DNA of 64,000 nucleotides, taken from positions 1 through 64,000 of the forward strand of contig NZ_VCNP01000049.1 in the NCBI RefSeq assembly GCF_006782915.1. The letters run 5' to 3'. Numbering within the stretch: the first letter of the stretch is position 1; the number at the start of each line of letters is the position of its first letter. The translations under genes and the position numbers were made by a program. The notes below the pieces were generated by a model. It was not told the DNA's origin. It saw only the letters and a list, made by a program, of their open reading frames with translations, and did no database searches. Shown piece by piece: positions 40,236 to 47,566 of this stretch. This stretch comes from Streptomyces calvus (GTDB lineage Bacteria > Actinomycetota > Actinomycetes > Streptomycetales > Streptomycetaceae).

Positions 40236-41057
40236 TCAGCCGCGCAGTTCCGTCAGGACCGCGTCCGTGAGCGGTGGCCACGCCTCGGCCGCCCACGGGC
40301 CGAAGGCGCGGTCGGTGAGGGCCGCGCAGGCCACGCCCGCGTCCGGGTCGATCCACAGGAACGTGCCCGACTGGCCGAAGTGGCCGAAGGTGCGCGGCGA
40401 GGACGCCGCGCCCGTCCAGTGCGGGGACTTGGCGTTGCGGATCTCGAAGCCGAGGCCCCAGTCGTTGGGGTTCTGGTGGCCGTAGCCCGGCAGGACGCCC
40501 TTGGTGCCCGGGTACTGCACCGTCATCGCCTCGGCGACCGTGCGCGGGTCGAGCAGGCGCGGCGCCTGCACCTCGGCCGCGAACCGCAGCAGGTCGTCCA
40601 CCGTGGAGACGGCGTCCTTCGCCGGGGAGCCCTCCAGCGACGTCGACGTCATCCCCAGCGGCTCCAGCACCGCCTGCCGCAGGTACTCGCCGAACGGGAT
40701 CTCCGTCGCCTTCGCGACGTGGTCGCCGAGCTGTTCGAAACCGGCGTTGGAGTACAGCCGCCGCTCCCCGGGCGCGGACTGCACCCGGTGCTCGTCGAAG
40801 GCGAGGCCCGAGGTGTGCGCGAGCAGGTGCCGGACCGTCGAGCCGTCCGGGCCCGCCGGCTCGTCCAGCTCGATCGCGCCCTCCTCGTACGCCACGAGCA
40901 CCGCGTAGGCGGCGAGGGGCTTGGTGACCGAGGCGAGCGGGAAGCGGTGGGTGACCGGCCCGTGGGTGCCGAGTACCGTGCCGTCCGCCCGGACGACACC
41001 CGTCGCGGCGGTGGGAACCGGCCAGTTCTCGATCAGCGCGAGGCTCTTCAGCGACAT
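40236..41057 (-). CDS. Beta-lactamase-family serine hydrolase (class C-like)
   Basis: Penicillin-binding-fold hydrolase of 273 aa without signal peptide. Visible motifs are SVTK (LASVTKPLAAYA, nucleophile Ser and Lys) and YSN (RRLYSNAGFEQLG). GHFGQSGTFLWID replaces the KTG-type motif. Such proteins are often cytoplasmic esterases rather than lactamases. TAGGCT lies 7 nt before the ATG at 41057, so a leaderless mRNA is likely. It ends 51 bp from the convergent pirin gene. Confidence 0.88.
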   Translation of the reverse strand: MSLKSLALIENWPVPTAATGVVRADGTVLGTHGPVTHRFPLASVTKPLAAYAVLVAYEEGAIELDEPAGPDGSTVRHLLAHTSGLAFDEHRVQSAPGERRLYSNAGFEQLGDHVAKATEIPFGEYLRQAVLEPLGMTSTSLEGSPAKDAVSTVDDLLRFAAEVQAPRLLDPRTVAEAMTVQYPGTKGVLPGYGHQNPNDWGLGFEIRNAKSPHWTGAASSPRTFGHFGQSGTFLWIDPDAGVACAALTDRAFGPWAAEAWPPLTDAVLTELRG

Positions 41058-41064
41058 GCCGTCG

Positions 41065-41070
41065 AGCCTA
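41065..41070 (-). promoter_or_regulatory. -10 box for leaderless serine hydrolase
   Basis: TAGGCT on the minus strand, exactly 7 nt before the ATG at 41057. Confidence 0.45.
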
Positions 41071-41179
41071 AGCGGTCACCGGGACGGCTCCGGCAGGGGG
41101 AGGGCCCGGGGAGCCCCGCGGGACGGACAGGCCCGTTGGCGACCGGCCGTCATGTCGGCCGCTTTCCCACCGATGTCGC

Positions 41180-41210
41180 TTGCTTGGAGTGCACTCCAGC
41201 GTTCTAGCGT
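41180..41210 (+). promoter_or_regulatory. MerR-type promoter with 19-bp spacer and palindrome
   Basis: TTGCTT at 41180-41185 and TAGCGT at 41205-41210 are 19 bp apart, the overlong spacing activated by MerR regulators. Between them is the perfect palindrome TGGAGTGCACTCCA (41185-41198). TAGCGT ends 7 nt before the ATG at 41218. The operator resembles that of AdhR/NmlR-type MerR proteins. Confidence 0.8.
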
Positions 41211-41217
41211 AAGGGCC

Positions 41218-41682
41218 ATGACGGTGATGGAGACCACGGGTACCCCAACCGACACCTGCGCCGGACCGCCGCAGGGCAACCGGCGGCCGGACGGCGCCGA
41301 CAAGTACACGATCAGCGAGGTGGCCGCCCTCACCGGCCTCACGGCGCACACCCTGCGCTGGTACGAGCGCATCGGGCTGATGCCGCACATCGACCGCTCC
41401 CACACCGGGCAGCGGCGCTACACCAACCGCGACCTGGACTGGCTGGCCCTCGTCGGCAAGCTCCGCCTGACCGGCATGCCGGTCGCGGACATGGTGCGGT
41501 ACGCGGAACTGGTCCGCGCCGGCGACCACACCTACGGCGAGCGCTTCGAACTGCTCCAGCGCACCCGGGAGGACGTGCTGTCCCGGATCGCCGAACTGCA
41601 GGGCACGCTCGCCGTGCTCGACCGCAAGATCAGCTTCTACGCGGACGCCGGGCGCGCCCTGGCTTCGGAGAGGACACGATGA
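41218..41682 (+). CDS. MerR family transcriptional regulator (AdhR/NmlR-like)
   Basis: DNA-binding regulator of 154 aa. The winged helix is KYTISEVAALTGLTAHTLRW, YERIGLMPHIDR and GQRRYTNRDLDWLALVGKLR, followed by a coiled-coil dimerisation helix. There is no Cys-rich metal site at the C-terminus, so electrophile or other small-molecule sensing is more likely than metal. Its own MerR-type promoter lies upstream; ATG 41218 would be leaderless. It overlaps the aldo/keto reductase gene by ATGA and probably activates the pair. Confidence 0.9.
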   Translation: MTVMETTGTPTDTCAGPPQGNRRPDGADKYTISEVAALTGLTAHTLRWYERIGLMPHIDRSHTGQRRYTNRDLDWLALVGKLRLTGMPVADMVRYAELVRAGDHTYGERFELLQRTREDVLSRIAELQGTLAVLDRKISFYADAGRALASERTR

Positions 41683-42695
41683 CCAACGGCAGGATCGGTA
41701 CGGCGGCTCTCGGCGACGGCGGCCCCCAGGTGGGCGTGCAGGGCCTCGGCTGCATGGGCATGAGCTTCGCCTACGGCCCGGTGGACGTGGACGCCTCCCG
41801 GGCGACCCTGGAGCGGGCCCTGGAACTCGGCGTCACGCTGTACGACACGGCGGACGCCTACGGCGCGGGCGAGAACGAGCGGTTCCTGGCGCCGTTTCTC
41901 AAGGCGCACCGCGACGAGGTGGCCGTCGCCACCAAGTTCGCCCTGTCCATCCCGCCGGACGACCCCACCCGGCGGATCATCCGCAACGACGAGCCCTACA
42001 TCCGCGAGGCCGTCGAGGCGAGCCTGAAGCGCCTCGACGTCGACGTGATCGACCTTTACTACATGCACCGGCGCGACGTGGACGTGCCGATCGAGGAGAC
42101 CGTCGGAGTCATGGCGGACCTGGTGCGCCAGGGCAAGGTCAAGCAGCTGGGGCTGAGCGAGGTCACGGCCGACGAGCTGCGCGCCGCGCACGCCGTGCAC
42201 CCGATCGCCGCCGTGCAGTCGGAGTGGTCGCTGTTCAGCCGGGACATCGAGGCGAAGGTGGTGCCGGCCGCGCGTGAGCTGGGCGTGACCCTGGTGCCGT
42301 ACTCGCCGCTCGGCCGCGGCTTCCTCACGGGCGCCTTCGTCAACGCCGAGAAGGAGCTGACGGACGACGACTTCCGCCGCCGGCAGCCCCGCTTCACCGG
42401 CGACAACGCGGCGGCCAACGCGGCCCTGCTGGAACCGGTCCGTGCGGTCGCCGACGCGCACGGCGCCTCCCTCGGCCAGATCGCCCTGGCCTGGGTGCAG
42501 CAGCGGGCGCAGGTCCACGGCCTTCCCGTCGTCCCGATCCCGGGCACCCGCAGGCCGGACCGGGTGGAGGAGAACACGGCGGCGACTCGCATCACCCTGA
42601 CCGAGGAGCAGCTGGCCCTGCTGGAGCCGATCGCCGCCCAGGTGGCCGGCACCCGCTACCCGGACATGTCCTTCACCTCCGCGGGCCGCGAGTAG
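41679..42695 (+). CDS. Aldo/keto reductase
   Basis: NADPH-dependent reductase of 338 aa. The tetrad is visible: Asp and Tyr in YDTADAYGAGENERFLAPF, Lys in VAVATKFAL and His in YYMHRRDVD. It contains QGLGCMGMSFAYG near the N-terminus, typical of the AKR13-like group that reduces aldehydes. It is coupled to a MerR regulator, so it is likely induced by reactive aldehydes. Confidence 0.92.
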   Translation: MTNGRIGTAALGDGGPQVGVQGLGCMGMSFAYGPVDVDASRATLERALELGVTLYDTADAYGAGENERFLAPFLKAHRDEVAVATKFALSIPPDDPTRRIIRNDEPYIREAVEASLKRLDVDVIDLYYMHRRDVDVPIEETVGVMADLVRQGKVKQLGLSEVTADELRAAHAVHPIAAVQSEWSLFSRDIEAKVVPAARELGVTLVPYSPLGRGFLTGAFVNAEKELTDDDFRRRQPRFTGDNAAANAALLEPVRAVADAHGASLGQIALAWVQQRAQVHGLPVVPIPGTRRPDRVEENTAATRITLTEEQLALLEPIAAQVAGTRYPDMSFTSAGRE

Positions 42696-42704
42696 CGGAC
42701 ACCG

Positions 42705-43553
42705 CTACAGCTCCGCCAGCAGTTCCGCCTTCTTGGAGGCGAACTCCTCGTCCGTCACCAGGCCCGCCTGGTGGAGTTCCCCGAGGTGCCGGATCCGCTC
42801 GGCGATGTCCGCGGGATCGCGACGCGTGACCGCGGACATCGCCGGCACCGGCGCACAGTTGCGCACCGCCGCCAGCACCGCCGCCGCGAACGGCAGCGAC
42901 TCGTGCACGGGCCCGTAGCCCAGCCCGAAGACCACCGCCGCCGGATCCTGGTCGGCCTGCGCGGGCGGCGGTACTGCCGCGTCGCGCCGCAGCAGCCGCA
43001 GATGTCCCTCGAACACCTCCGGCGACCGCCACTCCACCCCGCTCAGCTCGCCGATCGGGAACCGCTGGTCGCCGGCCTTCCACTTCGCCGACGAGGCGCC
43101 GGTCCAGAACCAGCGGAACGACACCGACGTACCGTCGAACACGGCCTTGCCGTCGTACGCCTTGAACTGCAGCGGCGCCTCGGGCGCGGGCACGAGGTGG
43201 CGTTCGGCGGGGCCGGACTCGGTGAGCAGGGCGCGCAGTTCGTCGGCGTAGTACTCGGCGAGGGTCTCGCGCTCGGCGGGCAGCACCAGCCGGTACGGGT
43301 CGCCGCTCTCCTTCAGCTGCCCGGCGGCGGCCTCCATGAGCGGATCCGCGCCGGGCCGGGGCTCGATCCGCAGGACCACGGTGCCGCGCTTGCCGGGCGC
43401 GAGGGTCACAGCCTCGATCGCCTCCAGCGGAACACGCCGCTCACCGAGCGCCTGGAACAGCTTGGGTGTTCGGATTCCTCGTTCGTAACGGATGAGCACG
43501 GAGTCGGACTCGAACTCCCAGGCGGCATGAAATCCGGCCAGTACGTCACCCAT
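42705..43553 (-). CDS. DUF4429/SHOCT domain protein
   Basis: Protein of 282 aa with two DUF4429-type beta-rich halves (residues about 1-100 and 120-210; compare VLIRYERGIRTPKLFQALG and FKAYDGKAVFDGTSVSFRWF) and a C-terminal SHOCT motif, IAERIRHLGELHQAGLVTDEEFASKKAELL. No membrane segment. The function is unknown; SHOCT often mediates oligomerisation. The ATG at 43553 is taken by family precedent, with in-frame ATGs at 43562 and 43574. Confidence 0.85.
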   Translation of the reverse strand: MGDVLAGFHAAWEFESDSVLIRYERGIRTPKLFQALGERRVPLEAIEAVTLAPGKRGTVVLRIEPRPGADPLMEAAAGQLKESGDPYRLVLPAERETLAEYYADELRALLTESGPAERHLVPAPEAPLQFKAYDGKAVFDGTSVSFRWFWTGASSAKWKAGDQRFPIGELSGVEWRSPEVFEGHLRLLRRDAAVPPPAQADQDPAAVVFGLGYGPVHESLPFAAAVLAAVRNCAPVPAMSAVTRRDPADIAERIRHLGELHQAGLVTDEEFASKKAELLAEL

Positions 43554-43619
43554 GCGGCTCATCGTATGCGGCATGAGCTTCCTCGTCCCCTCCCCGCGCA
43601 TACCGCAGTATCTCCGCTT

Positions 43620-44837
43620 CTACGCGCGTCCGATAGCCGTCGTACCGGACAGATCCGCCCGGCACATGTCGTTCCCGCCCGCGCAGGAAACCGCGCGGTA
43701 TGCGCCAACGCCGATCTCGGCGAAGTTCCGCAGACTGTCCGTGCCCGGTTCGAAATACCCGGCGTGGCCCTTCGCCTCCCGCGCCGACAGCACCCGCGCA
43801 CCGAACCCGGTGGCCACCGGGTCCGCGCCGTGCCCCAGACCGCCGAGCTCCAGATAGGGCACGTCCTGGATCCAGTCGTCCGCGTCCCGCATCGCCCACA
43901 CCCGTGCGCCGGTGCGCAGCTGGGACGCCTTCTCCACGCGCATGCCGGGGCTGCCGGCCACCGCGATGTCGGACACCCGCTCCGGCAGCGCGGGCGCGGC
44001 GACCCCGCACACCACGGAGCCGTAGCTGTGGCAGAACAGCGAGACGGGCGCCCGGCCCGGCAGCGCGCGCACCAGCGCCTCCAGCCGCACCGCGCCGTCC
44101 TCGGCGCGCATCGCCGTCGCCGCGTCCATGCCGAGCCCGCTGGGGGCGGTGTAGTCGGCCCAGGCGATCACGGCGGTACGGGTGCCGGGGGCGGCGTCGC
44201 GCTCCGCGGCGTACAGGGACTCGGCCATGCCGACGGGCGCCGAGTACTTGCGCTGCGTGCGCTGGAAGGTGAGCAGATCGGTGTCGACGCCGGGGACGAC
44301 GACCGAGACCCGCTGCGCCGTGCGCAGGTCGCCGAAGACCTCGGCGACCCGGCCGCCGCCGGACGGGTTGAAGGCGAGGATCTTCCGGCCCGGGTGCATC
44401 AGCGCGTCGAGGCGGTTCATCCGGCGGCCCGCCTGGTGCTGGCCCGCGGCCGTGAGCCGTTTGTCGTGCACGCGTTTGACCTCGACCTGGCGGGCCTGCC
44501 CCAGCGCGATGCGGTTGGCCAGGTAGCGCAGCTCGACCGGCGCGCCGTTCATGTTGCCGACCGCCAGCGGATAGCGGCGGGCGAGCGACGCGCGCTGCCC
44601 CTCGGTGAGCGAGGCGAAGAACCGGGCCAGCCGCGCGGGCGCCGACTGCGGGTCCGGCAGCCGGTGACCGGCTATCCGGCCGTGCTCCCAGGCGCTGAGC
44701 GACGCCTGCAGCGGAGCGGGGTGGCGCTGGTGGCGCAGTGCCGTCCAGCCGGTGGTCGCCAGCATCACGAACACGACGGCGAGCGCGAGCAGCGCCCGCC
44801 AGACGTTCAGTTGCGGGGAGGTGTCGAAGGAAGTCAC
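43620..44837 (-). CDS. Membrane-anchored alpha/beta hydrolase (DUF1023)
   Basis: Protein of 405 aa with one N-terminal span (about residues 12-32) and a DUF1023 hydrolase domain. The nucleophile elbow is FCHSYGSVVC (G-x-S-x-G variant HSYGS), preceded by VIAWADYTAPSGLG. The active site is probably extracytoplasmic. Substrate unknown. The GTG at 44837 follows TAGTGT by 9 nt and has no ribosome-binding site. Confidence 0.85.
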   Translation of the reverse strand: MTSFDTSPQLNVWRALLALAVVFVMLATTGWTALRHQRHPAPLQASLSAWEHGRIAGHRLPDPQSAPARLARFFASLTEGQRASLARRYPLAVGNMNGAPVELRYLANRIALGQARQVEVKRVHDKRLTAAGQHQAGRRMNRLDALMHPGRKILAFNPSGGGRVAEVFGDLRTAQRVSVVVPGVDTDLLTFQRTQRKYSAPVGMAESLYAAERDAAPGTRTAVIAWADYTAPSGLGMDAATAMRAEDGAVRLEALVRALPGRAPVSLFCHSYGSVVCGVAAPALPERVSDIAVAGSPGMRVEKASQLRTGARVWAMRDADDWIQDVPYLELGGLGHGADPVATGFGARVLSAREAKGHAGYFEPGTDSLRNFAEIGVGAYRAVSCAGGNDMCRADLSGTTAIGRA

Positions 44838-44918
44838 TGGGAGGACACACTAGGAGAACGAGCGGGTCTCGCGTGAATCAAGTGACCGGGATCACGTTTT
44901 GGTGCGTCGCTTCGGGGA

Positions 44919-45581
44919 TCACTCCGTACGCCAGTTCCCCGCGAGGGCCGGTCCCAGATGGTCCAGGTAGGTCGCCAGCAGCTCGCGCATCGCGTCGACC
45001 CCGAAGTCGTCCCCGGTCGACCACTGCCGTTCCGCCACCCGGACCACCCCGCCGAACGCGGCCAGCAGGATGCGCGGCCGGGGGTCGGCGTCCACGTCGA
45101 GGCCCTCCCGCTCGGCGATGATCCGCGCCAGCTCCTCCTCCAGTTCCGTCGCGCGGCGCAGATGCGCGGCGAGCAGGGCGGGCGTCGACTCGATCACCCG
45201 GTAGACCCGCATGTGCAGCTCCAGCGGGACGAGCCGTTCGACGGCCTCGGTGATCCCGTCCCAGCTGTCCAGCACGGCCCGGCGCAGCGCCTCCAGCGGG
45301 ACCTCGTCCGGCGGGCGCCGGTGCACGGCGTCGACGACGTGCGACTCGGCGAGCCGGGGCACGAACAGGGCCACCTCCTCCTTGCTGGCGAAGTAGCGGA
45401 AGAAGGTGCGCTGCGAGACGTCGACGGCCTCGGCGATGTCGTCGACGGTCGTCCCCTCGTACCCGCGCGTGGCGATCAGCTCCAGAGCGGTGCGGACCAG
45501 CGCGTCCCGGGTGCGCTGCTTCTTGCGCTCCCGCAGACCCGGCCGCGGCGGCGCGCCCACGACGGTCCCGACCGTCTCCAT
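44919..45581 (-). CDS. TetR family transcriptional regulator
   Basis: Repressor of 220 aa. The N-terminal HTH is ALELIATRGYEGTTVDDIAE and AVDVSQRTFFRYFASKEEVA, followed by a helical ligand domain. It is divergent from an MFS drug exporter at 45694, the usual arrangement for local efflux control. The ATG at 45581 has GGAGG 5 nt upstream. An inverted repeat lies in the shared gap at 45594-45611. Confidence 0.92.
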   Translation of the reverse strand: METVGTVVGAPPRPGLRERKKQRTRDALVRTALELIATRGYEGTTVDDIAEAVDVSQRTFFRYFASKEEVALFVPRLAESHVVDAVHRRPPDEVPLEALRRAVLDSWDGITEAVERLVPLELHMRVYRVIESTPALLAAHLRRATELEEELARIIAEREGLDVDADPRPRILLAAFGGVVRVAERQWSTGDDFGVDAMRELLATYLDHLGPALAGNWRTE

Positions 45582-45593
45582 TGGGTCCTCCTC

Positions 45594-45611
45594 GAACTGT
45601 TTCTCCAGTTC
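45594..45611. promoter_or_regulatory. Candidate TetR operator
   Basis: GAACTGTTTCTCCAGTTC: perfect 6-bp inverted repeats separated by 6 bp, 13 bp upstream of the tetR start and 83 bp upstream of the MFS gene. Confidence 0.5.
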
Positions 45612-45656
45612 AGGCTATAGGCGGATGTCGTGTCAGTTACCGACTAGTGAATTGGT

Positions 45657-45686
45657 TTGTCAACTGTCAGTGGCTGTCATTAGCCT
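45657..45686 (+). promoter_or_regulatory. Promoter of the MFS exporter gene
   Basis: TTGTCA at 45657-45662 and TAGCCT at 45681-45686, 18 bp apart; the -10 ends exactly 7 nt before the ATG at 45694, which has no ribosome-binding site. Confidence 0.65.
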
Positions 45687-45693
45687 CGAACAC

Positions 45694-47313
45694 ATGACTA
45701 GTCAGACCACCATCGACAAGGCGGGGCCGGGGGACGGGACACCGGCCGCCCCGTCGGACGCGACGCCGGGCAAGGGGCTGCGCGGGCACCCCTGGTTCAC
45801 CCTCTTCACCGTCGCCGTAGGGGTCATGATGGTGGCCCTCGACGGCACCATCGTGGCCATCGCGAACCCCGCCATCGCCAGCGACCTGGGCGCCACGTTC
45901 GCCGAGGTGCAGTGGATCACCAACGCGTACTTCCTCGCCCTCGCGGTCTCCCTGATCACCGCGGGCAAGCTCGGTGACCGCTTCGGACACCGCCAGACCT
46001 TCCTCATCGGCGTCGTCGGCTTCGCCGCCGCCTCGGGCGCCATCGGCCTGTCCGACAGCATCGCGCTGGTCATCGTCTTCCGTGTGCTGCAGGGCCTGTT
46101 CGGCGCACTGCTGATGCCGGCCGCGCTCGGCCTGCTGCGGGCGACCTTCCCGGCCGAGAAGCTCAACATGGCGATCGGCATCTGGGGCATGGTCATCGGT
46201 GCCTCCACCGCGGGCGGCCCGATCCTCGGCGGTGTCCTCGTCGAGCACGTCAACTGGCAGTCGGTGTTCTTCATCAACGTGCCGGTCGGTGTCCTCGCCG
46301 TCGCCCTCGGTGTGTGGATCCTGCTCGACCACCGCGCGGAGAACGCCCCGCGCTCCTTCGACATCCTCGGCATAGCCCTGCTGTCGGCCGCGATGTTCTG
46401 CCTCGTCTGGGCCCTGATCAAGGCGCCCGAATGGGGCTGGGGCGACCTCACCACGTGGACGTTCATCGCCGTCTCGGCCGTCGGGTTCGCGCTCTTCGCC
46501 TTCTGGGAGACCAAGGTCGGTGAGCCCTTGATCCCGCTGGGGCTGTTCCGTTCCGTCCCGCTGTCCGCGGGTGTCGTGCTGATGGTCCTGATGGCCATCG
46601 CCTTCATGGGCGGCCTGTTCTTCGTCACCTTCTACCTGCAGAACGTGCACGGCATGAGCCCGGTCGACGCCGGTCTGCACCTGCTGCCGCTCACCGGCAT
46701 GATGATCGTCGGCTCGCCGCTGGCCGGCGCGGTGATCACCAAGGTCGGCCCGCGCATCCCGCTGGCCGGCGGCATGGCCTTCACCGCGCTCGCCATGTAC
46801 GGCATGTCGACGCTGGAGAAGACCACCGGCAGCGGCGTGATGTCCCTGTGGTTCGCGCTGCTCGGCCTCGGCCTCGCCCCGGTGATGGTCGGCGCCACCG
46901 AGGTCATCGTCGGCAACGCGCCGATGGAGCTCTCCGGTGTCGCGGGCGGTCTCCAGCAGGCCGCCATGCAGATCGGCGGCAGCCTCGGCACGGCCGTGCT
47001 CGGCGCCGTGATGGCCTCCAAGGTCGACAGCGACCTCGAGGGCAACTGGGCGAAGGCGGGTCTTCCGCCGCTCACCCCGGAGCAGGCCGGCCAGGCCTCC
47101 GAGGCCGTCCAGGTCGGTGTGGCGCCCGTGGCCGAGGGCACTCCGGCACAGATCGCCGCGAAGATCACCGACGTCGCCCACGACACCTTCATCTCCGGCA
47201 TGAGCCTGGCGTCCCTCACGGCCGCCGGTGTCGCCGCGGTGGCGGTGCTGGTCGCGTTCCTCACCAAGCGCGGTGAGAACGCGGAGGCCGGCGCGGGCGT
47301 CGGCCACATCTGA
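45694..47313 (+). CDS. MFS drug exporter, DHA2 (14-TMS EmrB/QacA) family
   Basis: Proton-driven exporter of 539 aa with about 14 hydrophobic segments. Motif A is GKLGDRFGHRQ, motif C-like VIGASTAGGPILGGVL, and the first span has VGVMMVALDGTIVAIANPAI, all typical of DHA2 proteins. It probably exports antibiotics or lipophilic drugs. It is divergent from a TetR gene that should repress it. The ATG at 45694 lacks a ribosome-binding site and fits a leaderless message. Confidence 0.93.
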   Translation: MTSQTTIDKAGPGDGTPAAPSDATPGKGLRGHPWFTLFTVAVGVMMVALDGTIVAIANPAIASDLGATFAEVQWITNAYFLALAVSLITAGKLGDRFGHRQTFLIGVVGFAAASGAIGLSDSIALVIVFRVLQGLFGALLMPAALGLLRATFPAEKLNMAIGIWGMVIGASTAGGPILGGVLVEHVNWQSVFFINVPVGVLAVALGVWILLDHRAENAPRSFDILGIALLSAAMFCLVWALIKAPEWGWGDLTTWTFIAVSAVGFALFAFWETKVGEPLIPLGLFRSVPLSAGVVLMVLMAIAFMGGLFFVTFYLQNVHGMSPVDAGLHLLPLTGMMIVGSPLAGAVITKVGPRIPLAGGMAFTALAMYGMSTLEKTTGSGVMSLWFALLGLGLAPVMVGATEVIVGNAPMELSGVAGGLQQAAMQIGGSLGTAVLGAVMASKVDSDLEGNWAKAGLPPLTPEQAGQASEAVQVGVAPVAEGTPAQIAAKITDVAHDTFISGMSLASLTAAGVAAVAVLVAFLTKRGENAEAGAGVGHI

Positions 47314-47494
47314 CGGACCCGGTGGCCGAGTTCCCTCATCAGGGTGAACCGGCGCGGTGATCCCTCCCCTCCGGAAGGCACCGCAGGTCACAGTGGGTCA
47401 CGTCCTCCGCAGGACACGGGGGACGCGGAGGACGCGGGCTGCGGCGCGCTGCCGGAGGGGGGCAGCGCGCCGGCAGCAGGCGGACGTTCCGACA

Positions 47495-47532
47495 CGGACG
47501 GGCCCCCGGCGAGTGCGCCGGGGGCCCGTCCG
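47495..47532. terminator. Bidirectional 17-bp hairpin between MFS and aceE genes
   Basis: Perfect 17-bp stem (47495-47511 with 47516-47532) and 4-nt loop AGTG, 34 bp past the aceE stop and within the 253-bp convergent gap. No other feature was seen in this gap. Confidence 0.85.
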
Positions 47533-47566
47533 CGTCAGGGCCGCCACTGCGACCTTCGGGACAGCC

